Below, one piece after another: positions 1-7,736 of a stretch of 64,000 nt of DNA (position 1 is the first letter of the stretch; each line of letters opens with the position of its first letter). This stretch comes from an uncultured Oscillospiraceae bacterium. Its GTDB lineage: Bacteria; Bacillota; Clostridia; Oscillospirales; Oscillospiraceae. The DNA is taken from contig CAJUEG010000003.1 of NCBI GenBank assembly GCA_910584835.1, positions 12,451 through 76,450 on the forward strand, given 5' to 3'. The notes beneath the pieces are model-generated. The model saw only the letters and a program-made list of their open reading frames with translations. It made no database searches and was not told where the DNA came from. The translations under genes and the position numbers were made by a program.

Positions 1-439
1 ATACCATCGCGTCCCCCACCTGCACCAGCTTTTTGGCCTCCTCTCCGTCCGCCGCGCCGATATCAACCACAAGATCGTCTGCCTTCAGCTTGGACAGATC
101 CGCGTCTGCGGCTGTACAGAACAGGCCCTTCGCGCCGTTCTGGAACCGCACCGGGGTATACAGCGCCCGCGCCGCGCCCACTCCCCCCAGGGGCCCCACA
201 TGGACAAATCCTTTTTCGTCGATATGGGTGGCCACCAGCCCGATGGAGTCCATGTGGGCGGAGAACATCACCCGGGGACCGCCGCCCTTTTTGCGGCAGA
301 TCAAATTTCCTATGGCGTCCCGGGCAATCTCGTCTACATAGGGCCGGGCCAAACTCTCAATTACCTGGGATATCTCGCCCTCGCTGCCGGACGGGCCAAA
401 AGCCTCCACCAGCCCGGTCAGTGTTTTCATCAAATCCAT
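1..439 (-). CDS. M42 family metallopeptidase, 3' part cut by window edge
   Basis: Only the first 146 residues are in the window; the gene runs off the left end. It belongs to the M42 (glutamyl/cellulase M type) aminopeptidases: dinuclear-metal cytosolic enzymes that trim N-terminal residues from peptides. The N-terminus carries the family pattern GLVEAFGPSGSE and the first metal ligand in the motif FSAHMDSIGLV. The ATG at 439-437 is preceded by AGGAGGA at 447-453. It is the last of three tandem M42 genes and starts 15 bases after the stop of the previous one, so it is probably co-transcribed from the murD promoter. Substrate cannot be told from sequence. Confidence 0.9.
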   Translation of the reverse strand, partial: MDLMKTLTGLVEAFGPSGSEGEISQVIESLARPYVDEIARDAIGNLICRKKGGGPRVMFSAHMDSIGLVATHIDEKGFVHVGPLGGVGAARALYTPVRFQNGAKGLFCTAADADLSKLKADDLVVDIGAADGEEAKKLVQVGDAMV

Positions 440-454
440 GTCAGATTCCTCCTG

Positions 455-1477
455 TCAGCGCCCCGCCATTGCCCCGACAAACAGCCGGGCAAGGGTGAGC
501 ATCTGTTTTGCGTCTGAAATGCTGCACACGCTGCTGGGCGCGTGGAGATAGCGCACCGCCGCCGAGATGCCGGCCACCCGCACACCCGATTTTGTGCGCT
601 GGATGGCCTTTCCGTCGGTACCCCCCGACAGATAGTGCTTCATCTGCCAGGGCAGGCCGTTCTCCTCCGCCAGGCGGCGCAGCAGCTCAAACAGCTCCCG
701 GTCATAGATGGTGCCGCCGTCCATCCAGGACAGCACGGGACCCTTTCCAGCCCAGCACACCTGCCGCTCCGGCTCCAGCGCGGGCAGGTCGGCGGCGGTG
801 GTGCCCTCCAGCACCAGGGCCGTCTCCGGCGTCACCGAAAAAGCAGCTCCAAAGGCCCCCCTGGTGCCCACTTCCTCCATGGCTGTGAACACAAAGGTGC
901 AGTCCATGGGAAGCTCTTCCTCCAGCAGCTTCACCAGCACCGCGCAGCCCACCCGGTCGTCAATGGCCTTCGCCTTGAGCATCCCGTTTCCAAACTCCAC
1001 GGTGTCGCTCACAAAAGTGCACACATCCCCCAGCTCCACCAGCGCCTGGGCTTCGTCCCTGCTCTTCGCTCCGATGTCAATGTAGAGCTCGGTGAGCTTG
1101 GGCACCTTTTTGCGCTCCTCCGAAGTGGTCAGATGGATGGCTTTCAGCCCGATGACGCCTGCCAGCTCCCGCTCTCCCACCGTCACCCGCTTGCCCAGCA
1201 GCACCCGGCGGTCGATCCCGCCCACGCAGCCGAACTTCAAAAAGCCCTCCTCGGTGATTGACTTCACCATCAGGCCCACCTCGTCCATGTGGGCGCACAG
1301 CATCAGCCTGTTTCCCGCAGATTTCGCGCCCCGCTTGAACACGATGAGATTTCCCAGGGAATCCATGCGGACGCTGTCGGCGCAGGGCTCCACCCTTTTG
1401 CGGATATAGTCCCGCACCTGGTCCTCGCGGGAGGACACGCCGGACAGCCCGCACAGGGTTTTCAATGTCTCAATCAT
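455..1477 (-). CDS. M42 family aminopeptidase
   Basis: A 340-residue M42 metallopeptidase of normal family length. Visible metal ligands and catalytic residues are H63 and D65 (AHMDEVG), D174 (AIDDRVG), E201/E202 (MEEVGTRG), E224 (LEGTT, where many relatives have Asp) and H312 (YLHAPSS). It should release N-terminal amino acids from peptides in the cytosol. The start overlaps the stop of the upstream M42 gene (ATGA at 1474-1477), which shows translational coupling. Annotated relatives are called endoglucanase M or glutamyl aminopeptidase; cellulase activity is unlikely to be the true role. Confidence 0.93.
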   Translation of the reverse strand: MIETLKTLCGLSGVSSREDQVRDYIRKRVEPCADSVRMDSLGNLIVFKRGAKSAGNRLMLCAHMDEVGLMVKSITEEGFLKFGCVGGIDRRVLLGKRVTVGERELAGVIGLKAIHLTTSEERKKVPKLTELYIDIGAKSRDEAQALVELGDVCTFVSDTVEFGNGMLKAKAIDDRVGCAVLVKLLEEELPMDCTFVFTAMEEVGTRGAFGAAFSVTPETALVLEGTTAADLPALEPERQVCWAGKGPVLSWMDGGTIYDRELFELLRRLAEENGLPWQMKHYLSGGTDGKAIQRTKSGVRVAGISAAVRYLHAPSSVCSISDAKQMLTLARLFVGAMAGR

Positions 1478-2499
1478 AGCGCGGCCTCCTCTCCCAGACG
1501 TTCCGCAAAGGCGGCCAGCAGCCGGGCCGTGTCCTCGATGTCGCCTGGCTCCACCACCTCCACCGGGGTGTGCATATACTTCAGGGGCACGGACAGCACG
1601 GCGGTGGCTATCCCCTCGTTGGCGATCTGCATCCCCCAGCCGTTGGTCCCGGAGCTCCCCTCCATGACCTCTTTTTGGACTGCCATTCCCAGCTTTTCCG
1701 CCTTATCCAGCAGCCTTTGGACCATCCATCGAGCCATATTGGGGCCGATCCCTACCACGGGGCCGCCCCCCATCACAAAGGCGCCGTCCTTGGGGCTGTC
1801 CGGCGTCTTGCCGTGGGTCACATCCACCGCCACACAGAAGTCGGGCGACACCCCCCGGGCCATAACCTGGGCGCCCACGCCCCCGGTCTCCTCGCAGACG
1901 CTGCCCACAATATATAAATCAACATCCAGCTCCCCGTCCCGAAGCAGCTCCGCTGTCCGCAGCAGGGCGGTGAAACAGGCCCTGTCATCCATGGCCTTGG
2001 CGCACAGCTGGCGCTCCCCCAGGGCGGCGAAGTCCGTGCGGTATACCATGGGCGTACCCACAGGAATTTTTTGCTCCGCCTCCTCCTGGCTCAGGCCGGT
2101 GTCCACAAACAGGTCCTTGATCTCCGGGGCCTTTTCCCGGTCCTCCGCCGACAGCACGTGGGGCGGCAGGCAGGCCACCACTCCCAGCATGGGCGGCTGG
2201 GTGAGGATGGTCACCTCCCGGTCGGGCAGCATCCGGACATCCACCCCGCTTGCCTGAAAGCGCAGAAACCCATCCTTTATCCCGGTGACCACCAGCCCCA
2301 CCTCGTCCAGGTGCGCGTCCAGCAGCAGCTTTTTTGCCTCCGGCTTCCCGCAGCGGCGCACCCCCACCAGGCTGCCCAGCCGGTCTATCCAAACTTCGTC
2401 CACCAACGGCTCCAGCAGCTCCCGGGCCTCCTGCACCGCCGGGCGTTCAAAGCCGGAGGGCGCGCCCACCCCGCACAGGGTCCTCAAAATCCGTTCCAT
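1474..2499 (-). CDS. M42 family aminopeptidase
   Basis: The third M42 paralogue, about 341 residues from the ATG at 2499. Ligands are visible in DAHLDEVGLV (H63, D65), AMDDRAC (D172), CEETGGVG (E203/E204), AVDVTHG (D226) and KYMHTPVE (H310), so all five metal sites are present. The open frame extends to a GTG at 2514, but the Shine-Dalgarno GAGGTG at 2510-2515 fits the TTG at 2505 or the ATG at 2499 better. It follows murD by only a few bases. The three paralogues differ clearly in sequence and so probably differ in substrate. Confidence 0.9.
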   Translation of the reverse strand: MERILRTLCGVGAPSGFERPAVQEARELLEPLVDEVWIDRLGSLVGVRRCGKPEAKKLLLDAHLDEVGLVVTGIKDGFLRFQASGVDVRMLPDREVTILTQPPMLGVVACLPPHVLSAEDREKAPEIKDLFVDTGLSQEEAEQKIPVGTPMVYRTDFAALGERQLCAKAMDDRACFTALLRTAELLRDGELDVDLYIVGSVCEETGGVGAQVMARGVSPDFCVAVDVTHGKTPDSPKDGAFVMGGGPVVGIGPNMARWMVQRLLDKAEKLGMAVQKEVMEGSSGTNGWGMQIANEGIATAVLSVPLKYMHTPVEVVEPGDIEDTARLLAAFAERLGEEAAL

Positions 2500-2515
2500 T
2501 TCCAACGGTACCACC

Positions 2516-3898
2516 TCATTTGCTCAGCGCGTTCACAAGGTCCTTAAACGCCTTGCCCCGCTCCTCAAAATTTTTAAAACGGTCAAAGGACGCGCTGGCC
2601 GGGGACAAAATCACCACATCCCCCGGTTTGGCCAGCGCCCTGGCCTGCTCCACCGCCTGCCCCAAATCAGCGCAGTCATGTATCCCCGGCCCGCCCTCTT
2701 TATAGCCGGGGGCGGCCAACGTAGCGGCCTTGATCTTTTCCGCAGTATCTCCTGTCAGGAGAAGCTCCTTTACATGCTCTATAATCTCAGGGCCCAGCCC
2801 GTCATAGGGGATATGCTTGTCATAGCCCCCTGCGATCAGGATCACCTTTTGGTCAAAGCTGCGCAGCCCCGCGGCAGTGCGGCTGGGGCTGGAGGCGATG
2901 GAGTCGTTGTAATACTTCACCCCGTTAAACTCCCGCACCAGCTCAATGCGGTGCTCCACCCCGCTGAAGGTGCGGGCAAAGTCCCGGGTCACCTCGTCGG
3001 GCACCAGCCCGTCCACCGCCGCGATGGCCGCCATATAGTTTTCCAGGTTGTGCAGACCGGGCAGGAGGATATCGTCCGTGGTCAGCACGGGCCGCCCGCC
3101 GCAAATCACCGTCCTGTCCCGCAGGTACACGCCGCCCTCCACCGCCTTTTTTCGGCTGAACAGGGTTACCGACCCCCGGGCCTGCTTGGCAAAACCCGCA
3201 GTGATCTCATTGTCCGCGTTGAGCACCAGCCGGTCACAGGCGTCCTGATAGGCGAAAATATTCCGTTTCGCCGCCACATACTCCTCCATGTTCTTGTGTA
3301 CGTCCAGGTGGTTGGGGGCAAGGTTGGTCACCACCGCGATACTGGGGCTCTGCCGGACGGTCATCAGCTGGAAGGAGGACAGCTCCAGCACCACCATGTC
3401 GTCCGGACGGATATCGTCCACCCGGCACAAGAGGGGGTGTCCGATGTTCCCTCCCACAAAGGTGCGGTAGCCCGCCGCCTTAAGCAGCCCCGCGATAATG
3501 GTAGTGGTGGTGGTCTTGCCGTCGGAGCCGGTCACCGCGATGATCCGGCAGGGGCACAGGTCTAAAAACGCCTCCATCTCCGAGGTGAGCCGCGCCCCCT
3601 TTGCCACCGCCCGGGCAATCTGGGGGAGGTCGGGCCGGAGCCCCGGCGTACGGAAAATCACGTCGGCCCCTTCCAAATGTTCCAGGTAGTCCGGGCCGAG
3701 AACCGCGGTCATCCCCCGGCGCTCCAGCGTCTCCACAAGGCCGTTGAACGCCTCCCGCCGCCGCTTATCGCAAACGGTTACCGGCACGCCCGCATCCAGC
3801 AGCCCTTCCACCAGCGGCTTATTGGACACACCCAGGCCGATTACCGTCACACGTTTTCCTTTCAGCGATTCAAAATACTCCTTCAGCACCGAGTTCAT
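2516..3898 (-). CDS. murD: UDP-N-acetylmuramoyl-L-alanine--D-glutamate ligase
   Basis: MurD adds D-glutamate to UDP-MurNAc-L-Ala in the cytoplasm, an ATP-dependent step of peptidoglycan precursor synthesis. The 460-residue protein has the N-terminal Rossmann-like domain (VTVIGLGVSNKPL, about 16-30), the ATP-binding loop GSDGKTTT at 124-131, NHLDVH at 196-201 and the lysine expected to be carbamylated at K211 (AAKRNIF). Length is normal. It has no other mur genes next to it here; instead three M42 peptidases follow. A consensus promoter and a GGAGGTG ribosome site lie upstream. Confidence 0.97.
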   Translation of the reverse strand: MNSVLKEYFESLKGKRVTVIGLGVSNKPLVEGLLDAGVPVTVCDKRRREAFNGLVETLERRGMTAVLGPDYLEHLEGADVIFRTPGLRPDLPQIARAVAKGARLTSEMEAFLDLCPCRIIAVTGSDGKTTTTTIIAGLLKAAGYRTFVGGNIGHPLLCRVDDIRPDDMVVLELSSFQLMTVRQSPSIAVVTNLAPNHLDVHKNMEEYVAAKRNIFAYQDACDRLVLNADNEITAGFAKQARGSVTLFSRKKAVEGGVYLRDRTVICGGRPVLTTDDILLPGLHNLENYMAAIAAVDGLVPDEVTRDFARTFSGVEHRIELVREFNGVKYYNDSIASSPSRTAAGLRSFDQKVILIAGGYDKHIPYDGLGPEIIEHVKELLLTGDTAEKIKAATLAAPGYKEGGPGIHDCADLGQAVEQARALAKPGDVVILSPASASFDRFKNFEERGKAFKDLVNALSK

Positions 3899-3967
3899 TT
3901 AAATAACCGCACCTCCCAAATCATAGTCCTGCAGGCAGGACCAATTCCACAATTTTATATAGTTGTT

Positions 3968-3996
3968 ATTATACCCCATCCTAATCCATTTGACAA
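3968..3996 (-). promoter_or_regulatory. sigma-A promoter of the murD-M42 operon
   Basis: On the minus strand TTGTCA (3991-3996), a 17-base spacer and TATAAT (3968-3973). A short hairpin, GTCCTGC AG GCAGGAC (3927-3942), lies in the leader before murD. Its -35 overlaps the -35 of the rnpB promoter on the other strand. Confidence 0.8.
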
Positions 3997-4018
3997 TCAC
4001 CTAAAAATGAAGTAGAAT
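3990..4018 (+). promoter_or_regulatory. sigma-A promoter of rnpB
   Basis: TTGACA (3990-3995), 17 bases, TAGAAT (4013-4018). The predicted start near 4025 coincides with the first paired base of RNase P RNA, which supports the call. Confidence 0.85.
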
Positions 4019-4024
4019 CAAAGT

Positions 4025-4482
4025 CGCAAGTAAGCTGGACAGCCGCGCGGGCAGGCCGAAAGGCCATCCGTGAGGAAAGTCCGGGCTCCGCAGGGCAAGG
4101 ATAACGGGTAACACCCGCCGGGGGCGACCCCAGGAAAAGTGCAACAGAAATAAACCGCCGCAGGCTCCAAAACGGGGCCCCTGCAGATCCGCTTTGGCTT
4201 TGCGGGGAAAAGAGGCACAGCGAAATGAGTGGACTCTGCCGCTTGCGGCAGAGCGAACAATTGGAGCCTGTGCCGATGCGGTAAGGGTGGAAAGGCGAGG
4301 TAAAAGCTCACCCAATGGCGTGCCAAGCGCCCATTGCTGTAAACTCTATCCGGAGCAACGCCGCGGGAACACGCAAGGCCGGCCCGGCCGTGTTCAGGAG
4401 GCGGCTTGAGCGTACCGGCAACGGTGCGCCTAGATAGATGGCTGTCTTAAATGACAGAACCCGGCTTACAGGCTTACTTGCT
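4025..4482 (+). ncRNA. rnpB: RNase P RNA, bacterial class A
   Basis: Catalytic RNA that matures the 5' ends of tRNAs. The ends pair as helix P1 (GCAAGTAAGC at 4026-4035 with GCTTACTTGC at 4472-4481). The universally conserved P4 strands are visible as GAGGAAAGTCCGGGCTCC near 4071-4088 and ACAGAACCCGGCTTACAG near 4454-4471. About 458 nt, typical for an ancestral class A RNA as found in Clostridia. Several open frames overlapping this stretch are spurious. Confidence 0.96.
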
Positions 4483-4487
4483 CCAAA

Positions 4488-4515
4488 GGGGTCCCCAGGT
4501 CTGCCCGGGGGCCCC
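4488..4515 (+). terminator. hairpin terminator after rnpB
   Basis: A GC-rich stem (GGGGTCCCCAGG with CCCGGGGGCCCC, loop TCTG) directly follows the RNase P 3' end. The run of T afterwards is poor (TTCCC), so it may act mainly as a 3' processing barrier. Confidence 0.6.
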
Positions 4516-4575
4516 TTCCCGTAAGAATTTACCCGTAAACCTCAAACGCGCCTGATAGAAGGAGAGGGTTCTTTC

Positions 4576-5715
4576 ATGACTACAATCTACCTGATCCGCC
4601 ACGGCCAGGCGGAGGGAAATTACTACCGCCGCTGCCACAGCTGGCACAACGGCCTGCTCACCCCAAAGGGCCGAAAGCAGCTTTTGCTGCTGGAGCGGCG
4701 GTTTGAGCAGGTCCATATCGACGCCGTCTATTCCAGCGACCTCTACCGTGCCATGTCCACCGCCGGGGCCATTTACCGCCCCCGGGGCCTCTCCCTGCGG
4801 GTGGACCCGGATCTGCGGGAAATTGGGGCGGGCGTCTGGGAGGACATCCCCTGGGGCCAGCTGCTCCACGACCATCGGGAGAGCCTCGCCTCTTTTCTGT
4901 GCTGTGAATCCGGCTGGTATGTTGAGGGCAGTGAACGCTTTCCCCAGGTTCAAGACCGGGTCTGCCGCGCCGTGGAACGCATTGCCGCCGCCCACCCGGA
5001 CCAAACGGTGGCCATCGTATCCCACGGATGCGCTATCCGGGCCGGCCTGTCTGCCTGGCTGGGCATGGGCGTGGACAAAATCGGTCAGATTCCTCTTTCG
5101 GACAACACCGGCGTGGCCAAGCTTGAGGTGGAACGTCATCAGGTCAAGGTGGTCTATTATAATGACAACAGCCATCTGGGCGAGTTCGCCTCCCCTGCCC
5201 GCGCCCCAGGCCGGGACTATGCCCTGTCCGGCATGGAGGCAAACGCCCTGCACTGCCGCCCCCTCTCCCTGCCCCAGGACAGCGCCGCCTATTTGACCGC
5301 CCGGGAGGAGGGATGGCGGACAGCTTTTGGATCCTTGGAAGGCTTTGATGGCCCTGCTTTATTGGAAGAGGCTCAAACGGACGCCGGGCAATGCCCGGAG
5401 AGCGTCCTTCAGGCTCTGCTGGGCAATACGCCGGCAGGCATTCTGCACACAGACTGGCAGCGGGACGCAGACAAGGGACTGGGCTGGATCGTTTTTCTCT
5501 ATATGGCCCCGAAATTTCGTGGGAAGGGCCTGTCTGTTCAGCTGCTGGGGCAGGCGGTGTCCGCGGGCCGTGCCATGGACCGGCAATATCTGCGGGTCTG
5601 CTGCCCAACGGATAACCAGACAGGCCGGTCCTATCTCTTGGCCCACGGTTTTCATCCCGTTGGCGGCGGGGACGGTTCAAACACACTGGAGAAGTACATC
5701 GGGCTGGAGCTGTGA
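4576..5715 (+). CDS. histidine phosphatase-GNAT acetyltransferase fusion
   Basis: A 379-residue two-domain protein. Residues 1-200 form a histidine phosphatase (phosphoglycerate mutase-like) domain with the phospho-accepting LIRHGQ (H9), R58 (SSDLYRA), E82 and the second histidine SHG (H150). Residues about 215-379 are a GNAT acetyltransferase, with the acetyl-CoA loop MAPKFRGKGLS (310-320) and a late NQTGRSYLLAHGF stretch. Each half resembles small-molecule enzymes, but the substrates are unknown. The gene stands alone, with AAGGAG before the ATG and an efficient hairpin after it. The fusion is continuous with no frameshift sign. Confidence 0.85.
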   Translation: MTTIYLIRHGQAEGNYYRRCHSWHNGLLTPKGRKQLLLLERRFEQVHIDAVYSSDLYRAMSTAGAIYRPRGLSLRVDPDLREIGAGVWEDIPWGQLLHDHRESLASFLCCESGWYVEGSERFPQVQDRVCRAVERIAAAHPDQTVAIVSHGCAIRAGLSAWLGMGVDKIGQIPLSDNTGVAKLEVERHQVKVVYYNDNSHLGEFASPARAPGRDYALSGMEANALHCRPLSLPQDSAAYLTAREEGWRTAFGSLEGFDGPALLEEAQTDAGQCPESVLQALLGNTPAGILHTDWQRDADKGLGWIVFLYMAPKFRGKGLSVQLLGQAVSAGRAMDRQYLRVCCPTDNQTGRSYLLAHGFHPVGGGDGSNTLEKYIGLEL

Positions 5716-5745
5716 CGGCTTCCATGCCGTGCAGCAAATATGAGC

Positions 5746-5776
5746 GCAGGGCGGCCGGATTTTCCAGCCGCCCTGC
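5746..5776. terminator. bidirectional hairpin terminator
   Basis: Perfect 10-bp stem GCAGGGCGGC (5746-5755) with GCCGCCCTGC (5767-5776), between the convergent phosphatase-GNAT gene and the lipoprotein gene. Confidence 0.7.
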
Positions 5777-5783
5777 TTCATCG

Positions 5784-6218
5784 TCAGTGCATCGCCCGGC
5801 CAATATCGTTGGCCGCATCGCCGATGGCGTTCCCCGCATCCCGGACCGCATTGCCCGCGCCCCGGGTCAGGTCGCCTGCGGCATTGCCGATATCATCCAC
5901 CGTGTTCCCCACATAGGACCGGCTCCGGCCTGTGCCGCTGTTGTTTACACCGCCGGCGGCGCCGCCCTGGGCGGCGTCATCGCCGACTCCGGGGCTGTTG
6001 TTCATACCGCTGCCCACGCCAGCGCTGGGGCCGTCACCCATCATCCCGTCGCTGTTGTAGGCATTGCCGTCAATGCCCGGGCTGGCATAACCGTTTTGGT
6101 CGGCGCCCACGCTGTGGGTGGGCTGTATCGAACTAGAACTGTTGTTTTCCCGGTTGGCCGAGCAGCCTGTGAGAGCCAGGGCCAGCACCGCAGCCAGAGC
6201 GAAATACTTCACCTTCAT
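5784..6218 (-). CDS. repeat-containing lipoprotein, unknown function
   Basis: A 144-residue secreted lipoprotein. It has a basic N-terminus, a hydrophobic core and the lipobox LTGC, with the lipidated Cys at 19. The mature part is a Ser/Asn/Gly-rich linker followed by a C-terminal region (about 105-144) built of repeats such as DDIGNAAGD, GNAVRDAGNA and GDAANDIG. These have roughly 11-residue periodicity and would form an amphipathic helix, much as in LEA-like proteins. I do not recognise a named family. It is anchored outside the cytoplasmic membrane. Confidence 0.75.
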   Translation of the reverse strand: MKVKYFALAAVLALALTGCSANRENNSSSSIQPTHSVGADQNGYASPGIDGNAYNSDGMMGDGPSAGVGSGMNNSPGVGDDAAQGGAAGGVNNSGTGRSRSYVGNTVDDIGNAAGDLTRGAGNAVRDAGNAIGDAANDIGRAMH

Positions 6219-6306
6219 TTTTCATGCCTCCTGCTTTTTCTTCTTGTCCCCGCAACTCATTATGTGCCGGTTGTGCCCTTTCCAAGCAGGTATTTTTTGT
6301 TTGAAA

Positions 6307-6349
6307 CGGCAGTCTGCCGCGGGTAAGAGTTCCCCGCGGCAGACTGCCG
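6307..6349 (-). terminator. hprK terminator
   Basis: Perfect 17-bp inverted repeat (6307-6323 with 6333-6349, 9-base loop) just downstream of the hprK stop, followed on the minus strand by TTTC. Confidence 0.7.
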
Positions 6350-6375
6350 CTTCTATGTGGTCCCCAGAGATTCAA

Positions 6376-7338
6376 TCACTGAGGATTGAGTTCCAAATAT
6401 TTCTGGTCGATATGACTGTCCACCTGCATGGCCAGCTCCAGCGCGTCATTGCACCCCATTTTTTTGTTTCGGTTATTCATAGCGGCCACCTCTATGACCA
6501 CAGCCAGGTTTCGACCGGGCCGGACCGGAATGGTGAGGGCGGGGATGCGTACATCCAGCAGGGTGGTGAAGTGCTCGTCCGCCCCCAATCGGTCATACAG
6601 CTTGCCGTCCTGCCAGTTTTCCAGCTCAATGACCATGTCGATGGAGCTGTCAAACTTGACGGCGGACATGCCGAACAGCCGCCGTACATCCACTATCCCG
6701 ATGCCGCGCAGCTCAATATAGTAGCGGATGAGTTCCGGCGCGGTCCCGATCAGTCCCCCACTGGGGTTGCGGCGAATTTCAATGGCATCGTCGGCGATAA
6801 GGCGGTGACCCCGCTTCACCAGCTCAATGGCGGTCTCGCTCTTGCCGATGCCCGACTCCCCTGCCAGCATCACTCCTTCGCCGTACACCTCCACCAGCAC
6901 GCCGTGACGGGTGATGGTAGGCGACAGCGCCGTTCGCAGGTAGGCAATCATGGTGCTCATAATGCTGGACGTGTTCTCCTGGGTGCCGAGGATAGCCTGG
7001 CCGTGCTTTTTCGCCATCTCCATGCATTCCGGGTAGGGCTTCAGGCCCCGGGCAAAGATCACCGCCGGAGTGTGGTAGGAAAACAGGGTGTCGAATACAG
7101 ACTGCCTCATGGAAGGCGAAATGCCCTCCAGGTAGGAGATCTCCACCAGGCCCAGCAGCTGCATCCGCTCCCGGTCGAAATAGTCAAAAAACCCCGTAAG
7201 CTGAAGGCCGGGCCGGTTCACGTCGTCAATGGTAACCAGTTTTTCCCGATAGCCCTCCGGACCGTACAACACATTCAGGTGAAAGTTATCAATGATGGTG
7301 CCCAGCTTGATGCCGGTCTTGCTCTCCACGTTGGTCAC
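6376..7338 (-). CDS. hprK: HPr kinase/phosphorylase
   Basis: Bifunctional enzyme that phosphorylates and dephosphorylates HPr on Ser46, controlling carbon catabolite repression in Firmicutes. The 320-residue protein shows the Walker A loop GESGIGKS (160-167), the catalytic RHG (H145), and the family signature ELRGIGIVDVRRLFG (209-223). Length is normal. It stands alone rather than with lgt, as in bacilli. An HPr-like protein at 57291-57551 lacks the serine this enzyme would modify, so another HPr must be encoded elsewhere if HprK acts in the usual way. Confidence 0.96.
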   Translation of the reverse strand: MTNVESKTGIKLGTIIDNFHLNVLYGPEGYREKLVTIDDVNRPGLQLTGFFDYFDRERMQLLGLVEISYLEGISPSMRQSVFDTLFSYHTPAVIFARGLKPYPECMEMAKKHGQAILGTQENTSSIMSTMIAYLRTALSPTITRHGVLVEVYGEGVMLAGESGIGKSETAIELVKRGHRLIADDAIEIRRNPSGGLIGTAPELIRYYIELRGIGIVDVRRLFGMSAVKFDSSIDMVIELENWQDGKLYDRLGADEHFTTLLDVRIPALTIPVRPGRNLAVVIEVAAMNNRNKKMGCNDALELAMQVDSHIDQKYLELNPQ

Positions 7339-7417
7339 GCTCCCTTTTGCAGTATGTTCCCCAATATCTTACCACATTCCATTCCCGAAAAAAATAGCAA
7401 ATCCATCAAATTCGCAC

Positions 7418-7446
7418 TTGATTTTTTCCCCTCTCTATGGTAGCAT
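7418..7446 (+). promoter_or_regulatory. possible rpmB promoter
   Basis: TTGATT (7418-7423), 17 bases, TAGCAT (7441-7446) with TG one base upstream of the -10 (extended -10). It lies 50 bases before the rpmB start. Confidence 0.5.
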
Positions 7447-7496
7447 AATGTAGTTATCGTTTGAACAAATTCCAACCAGCAAGGAGGTTAGTCAAT

Positions 7497-7685
7497 ATGG
7501 CCAAATGCGAGTTCTGCGGCAAAGGCGTGAACTTCGGCATCCAGGTGTCCCACTCCCACCGCCGCTCCAACCGTCCCTGGAAGCCCAACGTCAAGCGCGT
7601 CAAGGCTGTGGTGGACGGCGCGCCCAAGCACGTCTATGTGTGCACCCGCTGCCTCCGCTCCGGCAAGGTCACCCGCGCCGTTTGA
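7497..7685 (+). CDS. rpmB: 50S ribosomal protein L28
   Basis: A 62-residue large-subunit protein. It begins MAKCEFCGKG and has a CxxC pair at residues 4 and 7 matched by CTRC near the C-terminus (zinc-binding C+ form). The ATG at 7497 has AAGGAGG at 7481-7487; the longer open frame from 7461 lacks a ribosome site. It is a single-gene unit that ends in a strong terminator. Confidence 0.96.
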   Translation: MAKCEFCGKGVNFGIQVSHSHRRSNRPWKPNVKRVKAVVDGAPKHVYVCTRCLRSGKVTRAV

Positions 7686-7700
7686 TTCCATAGGGAACAT

Positions 7701-7735
7701 AAATCGGGCCCTGCGCACTGCGCAGGGCCCGATTT
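7701..7735. terminator. bidirectional terminator between rpmB and plsY
   Basis: A 17-bp perfect inverted repeat (7701-7717 with 7719-7735), AAATCGGGCCCTGCGCA and its complement, ending in T runs on both strands. It serves the convergent rpmB and plsY genes. Confidence 0.9.
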
Positions 7736-7736
7736 T

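Noticed and set aside
4001..4409. Short open frames within 4.0-4.4 kb on both strands
   Set aside because: They lie inside the RNase P RNA, whose P1 and P4 helices are explicit.
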